A DNA stretch of 64,000 nt, taken from the NCBI GenBank assembly GCA_934045075.1, contig OW203725.1, forward strand, positions 14,506,269 to 14,570,268, given 5' to 3'. The notes beneath the pieces are model-generated. The model saw only the letters and a list, made by a program, of their open reading frames with translations, did no database searches and was not told where the DNA came from. This DNA is from Yponomeuta sedellus. Its lineage: Eukaryota; Arthropoda; Insecta; Lepidoptera; Yponomeutidae. Position numbers and translations under genes: made by a program. Positions within the stretch are counted from its first letter, which is position 1. Each line of letters begins with the position of its first letter. This document shows, one piece after another, positions 10,173 to 22,200 of this stretch.

Positions 10173-11466
10173 ATTAGTCAGGTCATAAATTCTGTCACAT
10201 GTTTAATATGAAATAATTAAGACAAGTTTATTCATTATGTAATCATTGATATACCAAAATGAACTTAACAAAACATAGCTTGTTATGACAATAAAGTTTA
10301 TTCAAAATGACCTCCACGATTTTGAATACAGGACTTCAATCTGCGCGGCCAATCGTCTATCGCAGCACGAACGAGGTCCATGTCAATATCGGCGGCTGCC
10401 TTAATCAAGGATGCCTTAAGTGACTCCATATTAGGATGAGGCTTTGAGCAGGCCGTTTCCTCCAAGTGTTGCCATAACTTATAATCTAACGGACTCAAAT
10501 CTGGACTGAAGGAGGGCCAGTCTTCGTGCCGGATGAAGTCGATTTCACGCGCCGCCATCCAGTCTTGTGTGCTCTTCGCTGTATGAGCTGGCGCTGAATC
10601 TTGCTGGAATACCCAGTGCCTGTTATTGAACATTGTATGAGAAACAGGTGCTACAAGGTTCGTCAGGACTGTATTTTGATACACTACTGCATTCGTTTTT
10701 ACACCTTTCTCACAAAAATTTACCTTAGTTAAGCCCCAATAAGAAACTTCCAACCATACCATGGGTGAGGATGGAAAATGACCTCGTTGGACACGCGGAA
10801 TACGGTTGCTCGCTTCTTCACTACTGTGTGCATACACCTTACCATTTTGTTGTTGTAGCTCTTCTACGGTAAAAAATTTTTCGTCCGAATAAATAATTTC
10901 ACGATATTTTTTTCCCGCGTACCGCTTCAACAAATCACGCCATTTCTTCAGTCTCAGGTCCATTAAACGAGCGTTCAAACGATGTCCTGTTTTTTTTTGA
11001 TATGCCCGAAGCCCTAAGTCTTCATTTAACACTCTTTTCACCGAGGTTCTGCTTAACCCCATCTGAAGGGCCAACAGTTACTGCTTACGTTTGGGATTTC
11101 TTTGTATTCGCGCCTTCACAGCTTTTATCACTACTGGAGTCCTAACAGAGCGAGGGCGACCACTTCTTGACCTGTCACCTACAGTAGAGTCGTTTGATGG
11201 TACGATAAACGAATCTTTTGGTTATATTCAAATTTTTCAGTATGTCAAAAATTTGAATTGGCGCGTAACCGCGACGATGCAACGCAATAACTGCAACAAG
11301 GTCTTCTTTAAGCGTCCACTCCATATTTAAAAATGAGTAAAATTCTAAAAAGTACACCTTTTTATTTTCATGAACAATTCGAAATTCGAATTTCATAAAC
11401 TTTTTTGTGGCCAGCATTCTAAAAAAAAAGTTTTTACTGTGCGACAGTACTTATAACCTGACTAAT
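10173..11466 (-). mobile_element. maT-type mariner (DD37D) with intact ends
   Basis: Inverted repeats begin attagtcaggtcataa at 10173 and end with the complement at 11466 (ttataacctgactaat). Both are flanked by the expected TA duplication (10171-10172 and 11467-11468). The 1,294-bp length is normal for a mariner. Inside is a minus-strand transposase with D-D-37-D spacing, which fits the maT clade common in moths. It lies inside the THAP element at 9551-11545. Confidence 0.9.
10298..11310 (-). pseudogene. maT mariner transposase, one frameshift
   Basis: The N-terminal part starts MEWTLKEDLVAVIALHRRGY (within 11175-11417) and covers the first helix-turn-helix. The main part (10298-11074) carries the catalytic triad: YSDEKFF, QQDSAPAHTA and SPDLSPLDYKLW, with 37 residues between the second Asp and the Asp of LDY. 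Between the two frames (11075-11175) there is a frameshift and a stop, so this copy probably cannot make a full enzyme. The transposase would cut and rejoin DNA at TA sites. Confidence 0.85.
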
Positions 11467-11595
11467 TATTTCGGTTTCTTACGTTAAAAACTATAGGAAA
11501 TATTCATTTACGGCGTCAAATTTGATACGTGTCAAATAGCGGATTATAGAAATTCAATAAAGTATATTTTTTCTCATATTATAGTAATAACTAGT

Positions 11596-11645
11596 ACATA
11601 CATAATTAAGGTTTAACGAAGGTTAAACCTTAATTATGTATATGT
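11596..11645. repeat. Long hairpin
   Basis: Arms around aattaaggtttaac and gttaaaccttaatt, extended by acata/tatgt, flank a short loop. The hairpin lies between the THAP element and repeat R5 copy 2. Confidence 0.6.
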
Positions 11646-11930
11646 CATGGCGTCGAATCTGATGTCATGCCTAGGTAAACAAACATCGAACGTCAAATGT
11701 GTTGTCAAACACGCAGCCAAAGAAAGTAAACAATAGAGTACCTAAGCGTGATGTCACGCGGTGTTATTGGTGCGAAATGGCTGAAAGCAGTAGGTATAAT
11801 CTTTTATTTATAAAAATATTGACAATCTCATTTTTTTTAAACTAAATCAGTGTTTTAAATCCTTTTAATATGTTCTTTCCCCTAATATCGTTAAATATTT
11901 GATTATTTGATACTGTCGTCACGCCTAATG
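11640..11930 (+). repeat. Dispersed repeat R5, copy 2
   Basis: Same orientation and order of landmarks as the block at 5283-5560, including aagcgtgatgtcacgcggtg and the terminal gtcgtcacgcctaatg. Gaps of several bases separate the matching words. Confidence 0.6.
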
Positions 11931-12616
11931 TTTGTATGTACTCAATACAAATTACTAGTGTAAAATAAAGGAAAATGCCCAAGTGACTACGACAATTAGA
12001 AAAAAAAGTTGTGCCACAATTCGATATAGTAGGATAGGTACCTACAGTTGACGACAGGTCGACATGGCAATTCTCTAGTGACGTGACGTTTTCAATATCG
12101 ATATATTTTTATTATGTATGTAACAAAATGTGAATAAAATAATACCACGTTTTCATTTAAGTTAATATTTATTCATCTGAATCATCTAACGGATCGCTAC
12201 AAAAACTTAAAGAATCTTCGTCACTGGTATCTCCGACTTTTATAATAAAATCTTCTATTTCATTTTCCATTCCCATGTCTTTTTCCCAATATTCATTTTC
12301 AAGGTTCTGGACATGTTTTTCGAAATTGCTCCAGTCTTCTGCCGTGACTGACAAAATTGCATTCGTTGTTATCTCTTTAAGCTTTGTCAAACACAAATCG
12401 CTCTTTATGTTGTGCTCCCTGACGAAGCGTTTAACGGCGGCCCAGGCTAATTCAATAGGATTTAAATCGCACATATATGGAGGTACTCTAATAATATCAT
12501 GACCATGTCCTTTAATTATATGGTCAATTTTATAATTGATATCAACTGGTTTATGTTCTATAATTTTAAATAAATCTGGCTTTCTCATTGATCTATCGCA
12601 CGATATATTATTGTCT

Positions 12617-14876
12617 TTTTTTATTTATTTATTTAATGACAGGGAAATCTACAGCGAAATCAGTAACAAAAAAACTTAACATTTACGATAAATAACATGG
12701 CCAGTTACAGATTTCCACGGAATTACTTATAAATTTTTCTTATCTTGGGGCAGAGTATTTTAAGTTTTAACGTGTTTTACATCGTTACCACAAAGGAAAA
12801 GTTACAGAAAAATGGCTTTAACATTGTGTTTAATCGTTAATTTGGACCCAAGTGATCCAAATTAACGATTAAAAAAAAGAAAATAGTCTCATTGTGTGGC
12901 GTGAGTGCGTGTGTGTGGTGTGTGAATGCGTGTGGTGAGGGTGTGTGTGTGTGTGTGAGAGAGAGAGAGTTATTGGTTTTTCATTTGTTCGATTATGTTG
13001 TTTTTGAACGTTTGTTTTGAATATATGAAAGGATCTACCTCACTAAATTGTTTATTGTACGTGTTACATAACCTAACCAGAATAGAATTTTTCGTATAAT
13101 TGGTCCTGCGGAAGGGCACATGCAGAAGGCGAGTGTGCCTGGTCCGCCGTGACGTCACGTGCAGTCCAAGCTCACTCAGAAGACTCGGACAGTCTAGGGA
13201 TCCACGAAGAATACTGTACAGTACCGTCATGTCTATTACGATGCGTCGGTCTTGTAGGGGAGACAGTCTATGATGTTCGCAACTCTTTTCGTGAGTGTCA
13301 AACCATTTACCAGTTTTATAGTTTAAGTAACTTATGAATTTACGTTGGATTCGTTCTATTTTGTGAATTTCAGTTATATATTGTGGAAACCAAATACAGC
13401 TTGCATACTCAAGCGTACTCCGTACGTAAGCGTTGTATATATTTTTTATACAATTCACATTTTTAAAAGGTTTGCTGGCTCTTATAACGAAACCTAAGTT
13501 TTTAAAAGCTTTATCTGTTATGACGTCAATATGCTGACTCATAGTTAACTTACTATCCAGATAGACACCAAGATCTCGTACCATATTAGTCCTATTTATT
13601 ACTTTTGTATTTTGGATTGAATAAGTGAAGTCCAACGGTTTGTTTTTGCGCGTAAAGGTTATGACTTGACATTTAGAGGTGTTGACTTTAATTCTATTTA
13701 GCTCGTAATAACTTGAGAGGCAATTTAAGTCAGATTGTAGTTTATGACAATCATCTAATGTACGAATCTCAATAAATATCATGGTATCATCTGCATACAT
13801 TAAGTAATTGGAATATTGCAAACATGTGTAAATATCAAATAAATACGCGTTATAGAGAAGTGGTCCCAAATGAGATCTTGTGGAACTCCAGATGAAATCG
13901 TTACAAAGTCAGACTTGTAGCCGCCAAGAGCTACAGCCTGAGAGCGGTTTGTTAGGTAGGATTTAATTTAGCGTAGCAAATCTCCATGAATTCCGAGGTG
14001 CTGCAACTTTTTAATCAGGATGATGTGATCTACACTGTCGAACGCCTTTTCGAAATCTGTGTAGATCACATCGATCTGTCTATTTTTGTCCATAGAACCG
14101 TGCAGGGAGTTTAAAAATACTGCTAAGTTGCTGACCGTTGAACGACCTCGCAAAAAACCGTGCTGTTCTAATGGTATGCCATGCTTAACTGTTTGATATA
14201 CAACTTCATACACAAGTTTTTCGAAAATTTTGCTGAATATATTTAGTTTTGATATTGGCCTATAATTTTCAACCATAACTTTGGACCCTTTTTTTGTGTA
14301 TCGGAGTGATAAATGCCTCCTTTCAGATATCCGGAAATGTACCATCGCTCAGAGATCTATTGTAAATTATTCCAAGAGGGACAGTCAAAGCTGGCGCAGT
14401 ACGGACGATAAATGACGGAGGTATACCGTCGCAACCGGCTCCCTTATTGACGTCTAGAAGTTGTATACATTTTAAAACATCATCGTTCGTTAGATATAGT
14501 TTATGAGCATGTGACATAGAATCATGTGAAGCTGCTGGAAATGTCATCTCCGGATATTCATGAGCAGGAGGAATAAAGACGCTTTTAAAGAAGCCATTAA
14601 ATGCGTTGCAGATATCCTCACCTTCTGTATACTTGTTACCCAAGTATGTTACAAATTTTGGATAGTTAGATATGCCACGCCTGGATTTTATATAGGACCA
14701 AAAATGTATACTACTTTCCCTAATTTTGTTTTCGATATTATTGATATAATTATTGTAGCATTCTATTCTACGTTATGTTGTCTTTTCCGCAACATGGAAA
14801 ATTCAAGGTAGTCTCTTGGATTCTTAAAACGTTTCCAGCGTTTATGAACTTTAGTTTTTTCACGTATTATTTTAAT
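12617..14876 (-). mobile_element. Jockey-like LINE, 5'-truncated, inserted in the Tc1 element
   Basis: The minus strand encodes reverse transcriptase in pieces: KTKVHKRWKRFKNPRDYLEF (linker, about 14870-14815), GAGCDGIPPSF (14430), ENYRPISKLNIFSKIFEKLV, the catalytic region IDVIYTDFEKAFDSVDH, and YADDTMIFIE in the large ORF 12970-13869. The 3' UTR has a (gt)n tract and ends in taaataaataaataaaaaaa at 12617. The Tc1 coding frame resumes on each side. No RNase H is present, as expected for Jockey. Confidence 0.85.
12898..12968. repeat. (gt)n/(ga)n microsatellite in the LINE 3' UTR
   Basis: Imperfect gtgtgtg followed by gagagagag, lying just downstream (on the minus strand) of the Jockey-like RT stop. 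Confidence 0.8.
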
Positions 14877-15235
14877 GTCTTCCAGCCAATTTATCATAAC
14901 TGATTTTAGAGAACTTTTTGTTGGGGGTTTGTTGAGCTGGACACTATGGTAAGGTGCGTTATCCATTACCACGACACTGCGTTCAGGAAGAGACGGCAAA
15001 AGTTTTCCGTTCCCCATTTTTCAAAATTCTCGCCATTCATTTGACCATGATAGTCGCCAGTCGTAGTACCGGCCTTAAAAATTAAAGAAGCTCCAGGTAT
15101 AAATCAGTTTTTCCCTCCTGCGTTAACAACTATAAGTCTAGTTCCAGAACTAGTATCTGTGAGAATTCCTTTTGTTCCAATCATTTGCCAACACTTTTTG
15201 AAAGTTAATTTATTATCCACCCATGTTTCATCTAA

Positions 15236-15494
15236 TAACGCTAATGGTGAAGGAAACTACGTGAGGAAACCCGCGGCTTGGTTGGCTCCGCACGTATTGA
15301 CTAGTCTTTCCTGTGGGCTAGGCCGACTAAGCTGTCAGGATGGTATAGGTGCTGGGCAAGCCTACACCATCTATAAAACCATGTCCCAGGCACTACAGCG
15401 TCGGAGTGGTCCCTTCGCCTATCTAGTGTGAGTGAAGATACCACTGGACGCTGTATAAATCATCTCATTAAGTAGATGCAAAAAAAAGGCCAAT
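15236..15494 (+). mobile_element. Short retroposon (SINE-like) with 13-bp target duplication
   Basis: atgtttcatctaa is present on both sides (15223-15235 and 15495-15507), and an A-rich stretch (caaaaaaaagg) lies near the right end. The body contains ccatgtcccaggcactacag, related to gtgtgccaggcaccacag at 51197, so it belongs to a dispersed family. It interrupts the Tc1 transposase just at the LDETW block. Confidence 0.75.
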
Positions 15495-16319
15495 ATGTTT
15501 CATCTAAATAAAAAATATTTCTATTTTGTTGTCGGAATTCTCTAATTTTTTTTCAGTATTGATACCGTTTGAAAACTATATCTGGCTTTTCAATTAAAAT
15601 AGATCGTTTATTTTGACATTGACGCCATCTGTATCCCATTTTCTTTTACAGCCGTTGTAATGTACGAATACTCCAAGGAAAAGGTATTTTTTCACGTAAA
15701 GCAACGTGTAACTTAGGACATGTCGGAACGATCTTCTTTTGTTAATAAAATTCTGTTATGGTGTTGTGAATCACTGTACGATCAAAATCATCAACACAAA
15801 ATTTTAGACCTGTCTTCTTACGTTTTTTGGGTGATTTCAACTTTTCCTCTGCTCCCAATGATTTTAATTCTGATTTTATCCTAGACATAGTTCTTTTCGA
15901 TAGACCTGTATAAAACACAGCCCTGTCTAATGTCTGATTGACAGAAAATTTGTAACAATTATTTTTCCGTTCAATGTTACACTTTTCTAGTTCTCGAGCT
16001 TGAGAGTGAATTATTGGTTTTTTTGCGTGAACATGGGACGAAAATGCAACCGTAGCCATTTTTAAAACACAATAGTAATAAATTATGTGAGCGAGATTAT
16101 AATCGATAAACGCGGTCGATACGGACTCGTGCGACACTCAGACTAAGACGACGCGGGGACTGTGCGGGTGTGCGGGGCGACCCCTCCCCTCGGCTCACCT
16201 CATGCCCCGATTGCCATGTCGACCTGTCGTCAACTATATCGAATATTTCTTGTTTTATTCTATGACAAAACATGACGTGTGGACACTCCGCAAAACTCGA
16301 GTGAAGTCCGCTTGTGAAG

Positions 16320-16450
16320 AGAAGCTGCATTTTACTGAAATTCAATTCTTTTTTTTTTGCCCCATCCAGGATTCTGCCAATGTCAGGTTTGTGGAGAAGG
16401 CACTTTTTTTCACTAGTCGCGCACTTCGCAAATTGCAGTACAGTAGATAG
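16320..16450 (-). repeat. 3' end fragment of the RNase H LINE family
   Basis: Read on the minus strand this matches 57878-57976: ctgcaatttgcgaagtgcgc, gactagtg followed by an A-run, ctccacaaacctgacattgg and cagaatcctggatggggc. Position 57976 is the 3' end of the LINE at 55074, so this is another, heavily truncated copy. Confidence 0.75.
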
Positions 16451-16744
16451 TTCAGGAACTTATATTAACCAAAAATAATTAAATATAATAAAATTGTACA
16501 TAAATATTATGAAACGTAATAATATGTATCTACAGTTTTATATTGTTAGATTTAATAAAATTACATAAAACTTTAATAAAAGGGCGTCTCACAAAAATAC
16601 TACAAACAAACGCAATGCCGTTATTTTGACGGATGACAGGATGAAGCACAGATTATGAAGTCAGCGTGACGATGAAATTTAATCGAGCATCTCGTTCTCG
16701 CACTATGATGTATAGCAAGACGCGCACCTTTTTAATTCAATAAT

Positions 16745-16809
16745 CCCAGCACTTTAAGCATGATCAGTACGTTACGTAGACTCGATATTATCATGCTTAA
16801 AGTGCTGGG
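16745..16809. repeat. Perfect 20-bp inverted repeat (stem-loop)
   Basis: cccagcactttaagcatgat at 16745-16764 is matched exactly by its complement at 16790-16809, with a 25-base loop. It could be a tiny MITE or a hairpin RNA precursor. Confidence 0.8.
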
Positions 16810-16979
16810 TTTTACGCTGTTGCATGACAGGGCCGATGATAGCATTTATTAGTTTAGAAACACGGAGAAGTCATGGGTTTATAAGATAACGGGTAGTTTT
16901 TCTAATTAAAATCAGACACTGAAAATAATTAGTCAAGGAAAAACATAATTCATCTAAATTAGACTAGGAAGTGTACTGC

Positions 16980-17150
16980 AGGAGGCGCTGCTGCCCACCC
17001 CCCGGTTTGTGTCCCTTGCGATCCCCAACCCGCATCCCCAGCGTGGGGATTATGGGCATTACCCCCCAATGATGGCACAATCTTGCGCTATGGCGCTTAT
17101 TAGGGGAGGTCTATGTCCAGCAGTGGACTAATATAGCCTGAAGAAGAAAT
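16980..17150 (+). repeat. Lepidopteran-type short interspersed repeat
   Basis: A GC-richer block with atccccaacccgcatcccca and a 3' end tctatgtccagcagtggact leading into cctgaagaagaa, a common form of insect SINE/RTE tail. It lies upstream of the first kismet coding exon. Confidence 0.55.
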
Positions 17151-17424
17151 AGAATTTGAAGTGTGAATAATATAGAAATGTTCTCTAATTCTCATGAAAT
17201 ACATGAGATCACATAAGAATTACTTCAGTGTTTTTTAACATAAAAAATTGATCATTTTGAATATTAGATATTGTCCAATATTCTTGTAATCGTAAAAGTA
17301 ATGTAGTGGACATTACTTTTTAACTTTTACGAATTACTTTATAATGTGATACGTTATATTATGTATGCACCAAAAACATCCAGTTGTTAAAACATTATAT
17401 CTATCTAAAATGTTTTAGATAATC

Positions 17425-17484
17425 ATGGGCACATCAAATTTCGACCAAACTTTTGAAGACGAATATGAACTAATTCACTCTTAA
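17425..17484 (+). other. Possible upstream ORF in the kismet 5' UTR
   Basis: A 19-codon frame (MGTSNFDQTFEDEYELIHS) ends in TAA only 7 bases before the kismet ATG at 17492. It is part of the mRNA only if the exon begins at the tttag acceptor at 17418. If the later acceptor (cttaag at about 17485) is used, it is intronic. Confidence 0.35.
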
Positions 17485-17491
17485 GAGAGTG

Positions 17492-19234
17492 ATGGACTCA
17501 TACAACTTATTTGGTGATGATGGAAGCGGTATGTTGGAGAGTCTCACCGATCTTGGTGGAACAGATGGCTTTCCTAGTAATGCAGCAGCTGGTGTAACAG
17601 GGGACAACAAAGATGCCACAGACAGTGGGTATGTATAAACACAGTACCAAGTTGAAGTAAAAATTTAATTTATCTGGCGGTTTAAATAATGTTTTCTTTT
17701 TACAGTTACAGGCAGCCATATAATCAAGGAAGTGTAGGCCAAGAAAGTTCTTTACAAAAACTGACCTCTTTTGGCGGTGGTGGCAGTAGTGGTATAGCAA
17801 GCAATACTCAGCCAGTACCGACGGGCGGCGGTGGCCCCGCCGCTGGAGACTACCACGAATATGCAGCTTACGGGCCAAGGCCGCGCCCGCCGCAGCCGCC
17901 GCACGCCGCGCTGCACCCCTCGCACCACGGACATCCGACGCACTACCCGGGTTACCACCCTGCCCCAGATCCCATGTACGGGATTGACCACACAGGTAGT
18001 CTATTAAAACCAATCTGACACCCTTATAGGGTTCCGTAGTCAACAAGAAACCCGTATAATTTCGTAATGTCCGTCCGTCTGTCTGTCAGTCCGCAGCACC
18101 CAATTTAAGAAATTGTATTTCTTTAAAAGCTCTTAAAGTAATTGTATAAATAAATTTGGTGGAGGGGACACCTAATTTAGTGGAAAAAAAAATCACGCAT
18201 TTATCATAGTGTGGCGTATTTGTTGGATTGTTGAAAAATACTGAGTGTAGGAAAACCATTTTTTGATTGAACGATCCGTTTGCGAAATATTAAGCGCTTA
18301 TTTTTCTTAGAGTAGGGCTAGAGTCATTATTATTTATATTTATTATTATTATAAATCGTGATTGTGTAATGTAGGTACCTATTAGTATTAGAAAAAAAAA
18401 CTTTGATTCATAATAATGTGTTGTTCTTTATACCAATGAGTATTTATGAACTTTATGTCCACAAATCCCCATTGCCAATACTAAGATACGATTTTCAATG
18501 GGGATTAGTGGAACAACCCGTAACTAACGCCACCAAATGAACAAAAATCATAACTAGTTTTATAATACGTTTTTTTATAAAGTAAACGGAAGTGTTAAAC
18601 ACGCATCAGCTAAAAGCTGTCTTTGTATTTAACTAATAATAATATTAAACATCAAAAATCTTAAAATCTGCTGTAACTATTTTTATAACATGTCCATGTA
18701 CTATGATGATTTTCTACTTAGGCGCCCCTTATGCCGCCTGTATTTCCCTGTCCGTGGTCTTTATATGATGTTATATCATTGCTTCTGTATAAATAAGTTG
18801 CTCTTCTAGGTATTGGAGACATGGGAGTCTGGACCGGGGCTCCAGGACCTAATAGATACTCGCCAATAACGCCTGCTTATAGGCATTCTTATGATCATCA
18901 ACAAAAAATGCACCAGTATCCGCCTCAACAGGTAATAATGGTATTTCTAATCTGATGTTCTGTTCGATTCGATTGCAACCCTGTATGTCACCACCGCTGG
19001 GGCATGGGTCTTCCTGCATTGCTGGAAGGTTAGGCCATACTCCACCACGGGGGTCAAGTCCGGGTTGGTGTTCTGTAAAGTAACATTATTTTACAAAAAT
19101 GTTTATGTTAACATACTTCATGTTAATTTTAGGGACCTGGTATTGCTGCGATTCAATCGCAAAATGGTGGTTACTTGCCGAGACAGCCGCATTTTCCTCA
19201 ACCTCCAAGCCAACCTGTGTATGGCCAACAACAA
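17492..19234 (+). CDS. kis: kismet exons 1-4: low-complexity N-terminus
   Basis: These four exons encode residues 1-217. The chosen start reads [20 protein letters not shown]. The segment is rich in Gly, Pro, His, Tyr and Gln ([20 protein letters not shown] in exon 2; [17 protein letters not shown] in exon 4) and should be disordered. Introns are 77, 814, 201 and 884 bases. The last holds the MITE at 19539-19986. Exon 2 is strongly GC-rich. The start is supported by being the first ATG in frame after an acceptor-like site. Residues upstream cannot be ruled out. Confidence 0.85.
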
Positions 19235-22200
19235 GTAAGTTTATGCACACTAAGAATATAAAATGATTTTTTTTATTAAATCGTGGATTCATTAAAATAT
19301 GGCACCCATCCAATACAATGTAAATTAGTCAACAACAATAGTGATATAAAGAATATAATATAGAATAGTTTTCAAGTTTATTAATTTTAAGCCGATGAAG
19401 TTGCACTGAAATGATAATGCTAAGTTTGAAATATCTAAAACAGCAGATAATTTTATTCCCTACTCTTAGTTTAAACTGTCAATTTTCATAGAGAGTGAAA
19501 TTTCTCGAGGTGACGGGCCGAAGCTTAATGTTAATTAAGCGCTAGTTCACACATGGCGGAATCCGTGCGGTTGCAAATCGCGCGGTTAGACCGGGCGGAT
19601 CTTATTTACATTAGCACCTATTAATTCGTTCATACCTGTCCGCGCGGATTGTAAATCCGCGCGGCTACCGCCACTCAACCGCTTGAAAATCAATTCGCGC
19701 GGTCGCCGCTCGGATCTATTTACTTGACGTACCTAGAGCGCGTTCAGTCGCTGCGCGGAAGCCGTGGTCGCGCGGAGACCTGCTTTGTGGGACATCCAAT
19801 TGACAGAATATTCCTATAAAATTATTAGAAACGGAGCAGAGCGGGTAGGAGCAACATATACACACATTATTGCTTCTTCGACTTCCATGATTGGACTGTC
19901 ACCCCATGCGGATGACAGCGCTCTCCGCGCCTGACTGAACACAGGCGTTTAGAACCGCGCGGAATCCGCCATGTCTGAACTAGCTCTAAGGCCCGTATTT
20001 TAAAATAGGTTATTTTTTTAAATTGTATCCCGAATTTGTTTACAATATATCTTATAAAAGAAAATTCTTTGACTGGCACTCAACAGTTGAGTAAGCAAAC
20101 TATTGTGTCTATTTCCAGAACTATCCTAGTTACACACAAATGCACCCGCCAGCTTCGTCGAGAATCAATCAACATCCCTCCTATCACCAGCAGATGGAAG
20201 TGAATTCTCATCAATATGGTATTCCGCATAGTCAACAAACACATGGTGCCATTCCGCAACACCAACCACACCAAAACATGGGGGGTCATCAGGGTGGCCT
20301 ATCGTCAGCATTACAAGGACATCCAAACATCCATCTTCATCATGCTGGTGCGCCTCAGTTGCACCACGGTACGCGCCAGCCGCCCGCGGCCTCTTCTGTA
20401 GCCTCGACACAAATGCCTTATGCTGCGCCGCACCACACAGTCTCTATGAACTATCAACCACATCAAGTACAGCATCCACTTGATGTTAATGTTGCAAGTC
20501 AGTATAATGCTCCTAAACCCACCGGTTTGGAAACTGGGAGTCCACAGTACCGTCCCCCTTTCCACCAAATATCACCTCAAGTATCGCCTAGAGCCCAGAT
20601 GTCTCCAAGACAACAAGCTCCGCCACAGTCATCACCGCGACCGGTGATATCGCCTGTGAAAGGGCCTAACGCGTCCCCACATGGCTCCAGGAACCCGACT
20701 CAACCGCCCGTTTCAACAGGTCCTCCGGCGCCTACCAGCGCATTTGCATCACAAAATACCTTACAAGCCCTGGAACAAATGGTACTGCCTGCTGGATCTG
20801 AGTATCCATTTCAACGAAACCCATCTCCGGCAATGGGACAGTGGAATCAAAATAAAGTACCAACACCTTTAAGTAATGTAGTACAGATTGAAAGTGCCGA
20901 TCCGATGGGAAAGCCCAGTGAATCCCCTATTCTTACAACTCTAACTACTGATACAAATCGAAAAGCGCCTAATAGTGTTGAGCAAAATACGGAAAAACTT
21001 GAAAAAACACACGGCGAGGAAGTTGAGGTTAATACCCATCAATTTATTTTGCCGGCAAACGTAGGTCAAACAATGAAAGATAACTCGTCTGTTACTTCAG
21101 CGTCAGACACAACTTTATCGAAAAGTTCCAATCATCCTACTGTCGATTATCCTGAGTCTCATGTTAAGTTGAACTTACCTGAAAGTGATAAAAAAGATAA
21201 CCGAATAGAAGAATCTAAAGTACATGATAAAATAATTGGTGAGATGAATGTGAAAGACGAAAAATATTTGTCTGAAAATGTTAATGAACTTCACAAGGAT
21301 AAGATGACGAGCCAAACACCTATGATATCTGTTACTGCAACAGGTAGTACAAATACCAGCGCCAATAATATTCAATCGCAAAGTGGACTACAACAACAAA
21401 TTCTTGGATCAAACAATGTGCCGCGCACAATCCAAAGCCATGAAACTGGGCCTCAAAATCAACCTGGTGCTAACGGAAACCGAAGTCAACCATACAGTAT
21501 TCAAAACAACACTTCAGCTAATGGCATGCTGACACAGAGCAGTACATCAAACTTGCCATCGAATATGCAGTCAACAACTACACAAATACTTCCTAGTTTA
21601 CAAAATACTGCCCATCCTATGACAAGTCAAGGTGTACCATCCATGCAAACAGCTGGACCGCCTATTACGTCAGTCAATATGCTGAATCCTCCAAATCTAC
21701 CTCTGACGAATGTTGGAAGTAATGTGCAAGCTCCTATACCTTCTGGGGTTCCTAATATGCCAACCCATCAAAGTAATATGCAACAAAACATAACAAATGT
21801 TCCGTGTAGTTTACCACCAAGTACACCTCAAAACATGACAAATGTTCCTGGTATGGCAATTCCTTTAGCAGTCGCAAATACACATCCAAATAATATGCCA
21901 CCAAATTTACAAAGTCAAGCTAGCATGATACCTACTATGCAGCATAATATCAACCCAAATATGATGGTTCTTGGGCCAAATACATTGCCGCACAATCCAA
22001 TGCCAGGAATGTATCCTCCATCTTTACATCACCAAGAGCGATCGAAATTACAACAACAAATACAAGAAATATATTGTCTTCCACCTTCTGCCGAGAACCA
22101 GGAAAAAGTGAGGTGTTTACAAGAAAGACTAGCATTATTGCAACAACACGAAACAAATGACAAATGCAGTGGTGGTCCTAATTGCGTATTACAAAACACT

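Larger units (their letters stand above)
9551..11545 (+). mobile_element. THAP-domain DNA transposon remnant, split by a mariner
   Basis: Inverted repeats aatccgctatttgac (9551-9565) and gtcaaatagcggatt (11531-11545) bound the element. The + strand carries a THAP-like exon at 9791-9979 and continuing: KYTNYHHCIIRD, WIRVPSEINIRKSWLKLAKRD, then CEDHFD followed by gtaagt. Exon end and donor match those of the intact THAP transposase gene at 58343. A complete maT mariner sits at 10173-11466, removing or displacing the rest of the gene. No DDE domain remains. Confidence 0.65.
12169..16059 (-). pseudogene. Tc1-like (DDE_3 type) transposase, interrupted
   Basis: The start is MATVAFSSHVHAKKP at 16059. 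An N-terminal part (to 15742) holds a helix-turn-helix-like stretch (DRAVFYTGLSKRTMSRIKSE). Catalytic blocks follow: LDETWVDNKLTF (about 15235-15200), VVVMDNAPYHSVQL (about 14965-14925), and PPYMCDLNPIELAWAAVK (about 12490-12435). The C-terminus is acidic and ends at 12169. Besides the two insertions there are frameshifts near 15020, 15735 and 15100, so the copy is dead. Confidence 0.8.
12045..16236 (-). mobile_element. Tc1/mariner-superfamily element carrying two nested insertions
   Basis: Inverted repeats agttgacgacaggtcgacat start just inside 12045 and end at 16236, with TA on each side (12043-12044, 16237-16238). The transposase on the minus strand is cut by a Jockey-like LINE (about 12617-14876) and by a short retroposon (15236-15494). 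Outside both ends the sequence ctatatcgaat is also inverted, but the left copy has 18 extra bases (itself a near-palindrome, gtaggtacctatcctac), so the true termini could lie slightly further out. Confidence 0.8.

Noticed and set aside
20165..20568. Minus-strand and shifted ORFs over exon 5
   Set aside because: Shadows of the kismet reading frame.
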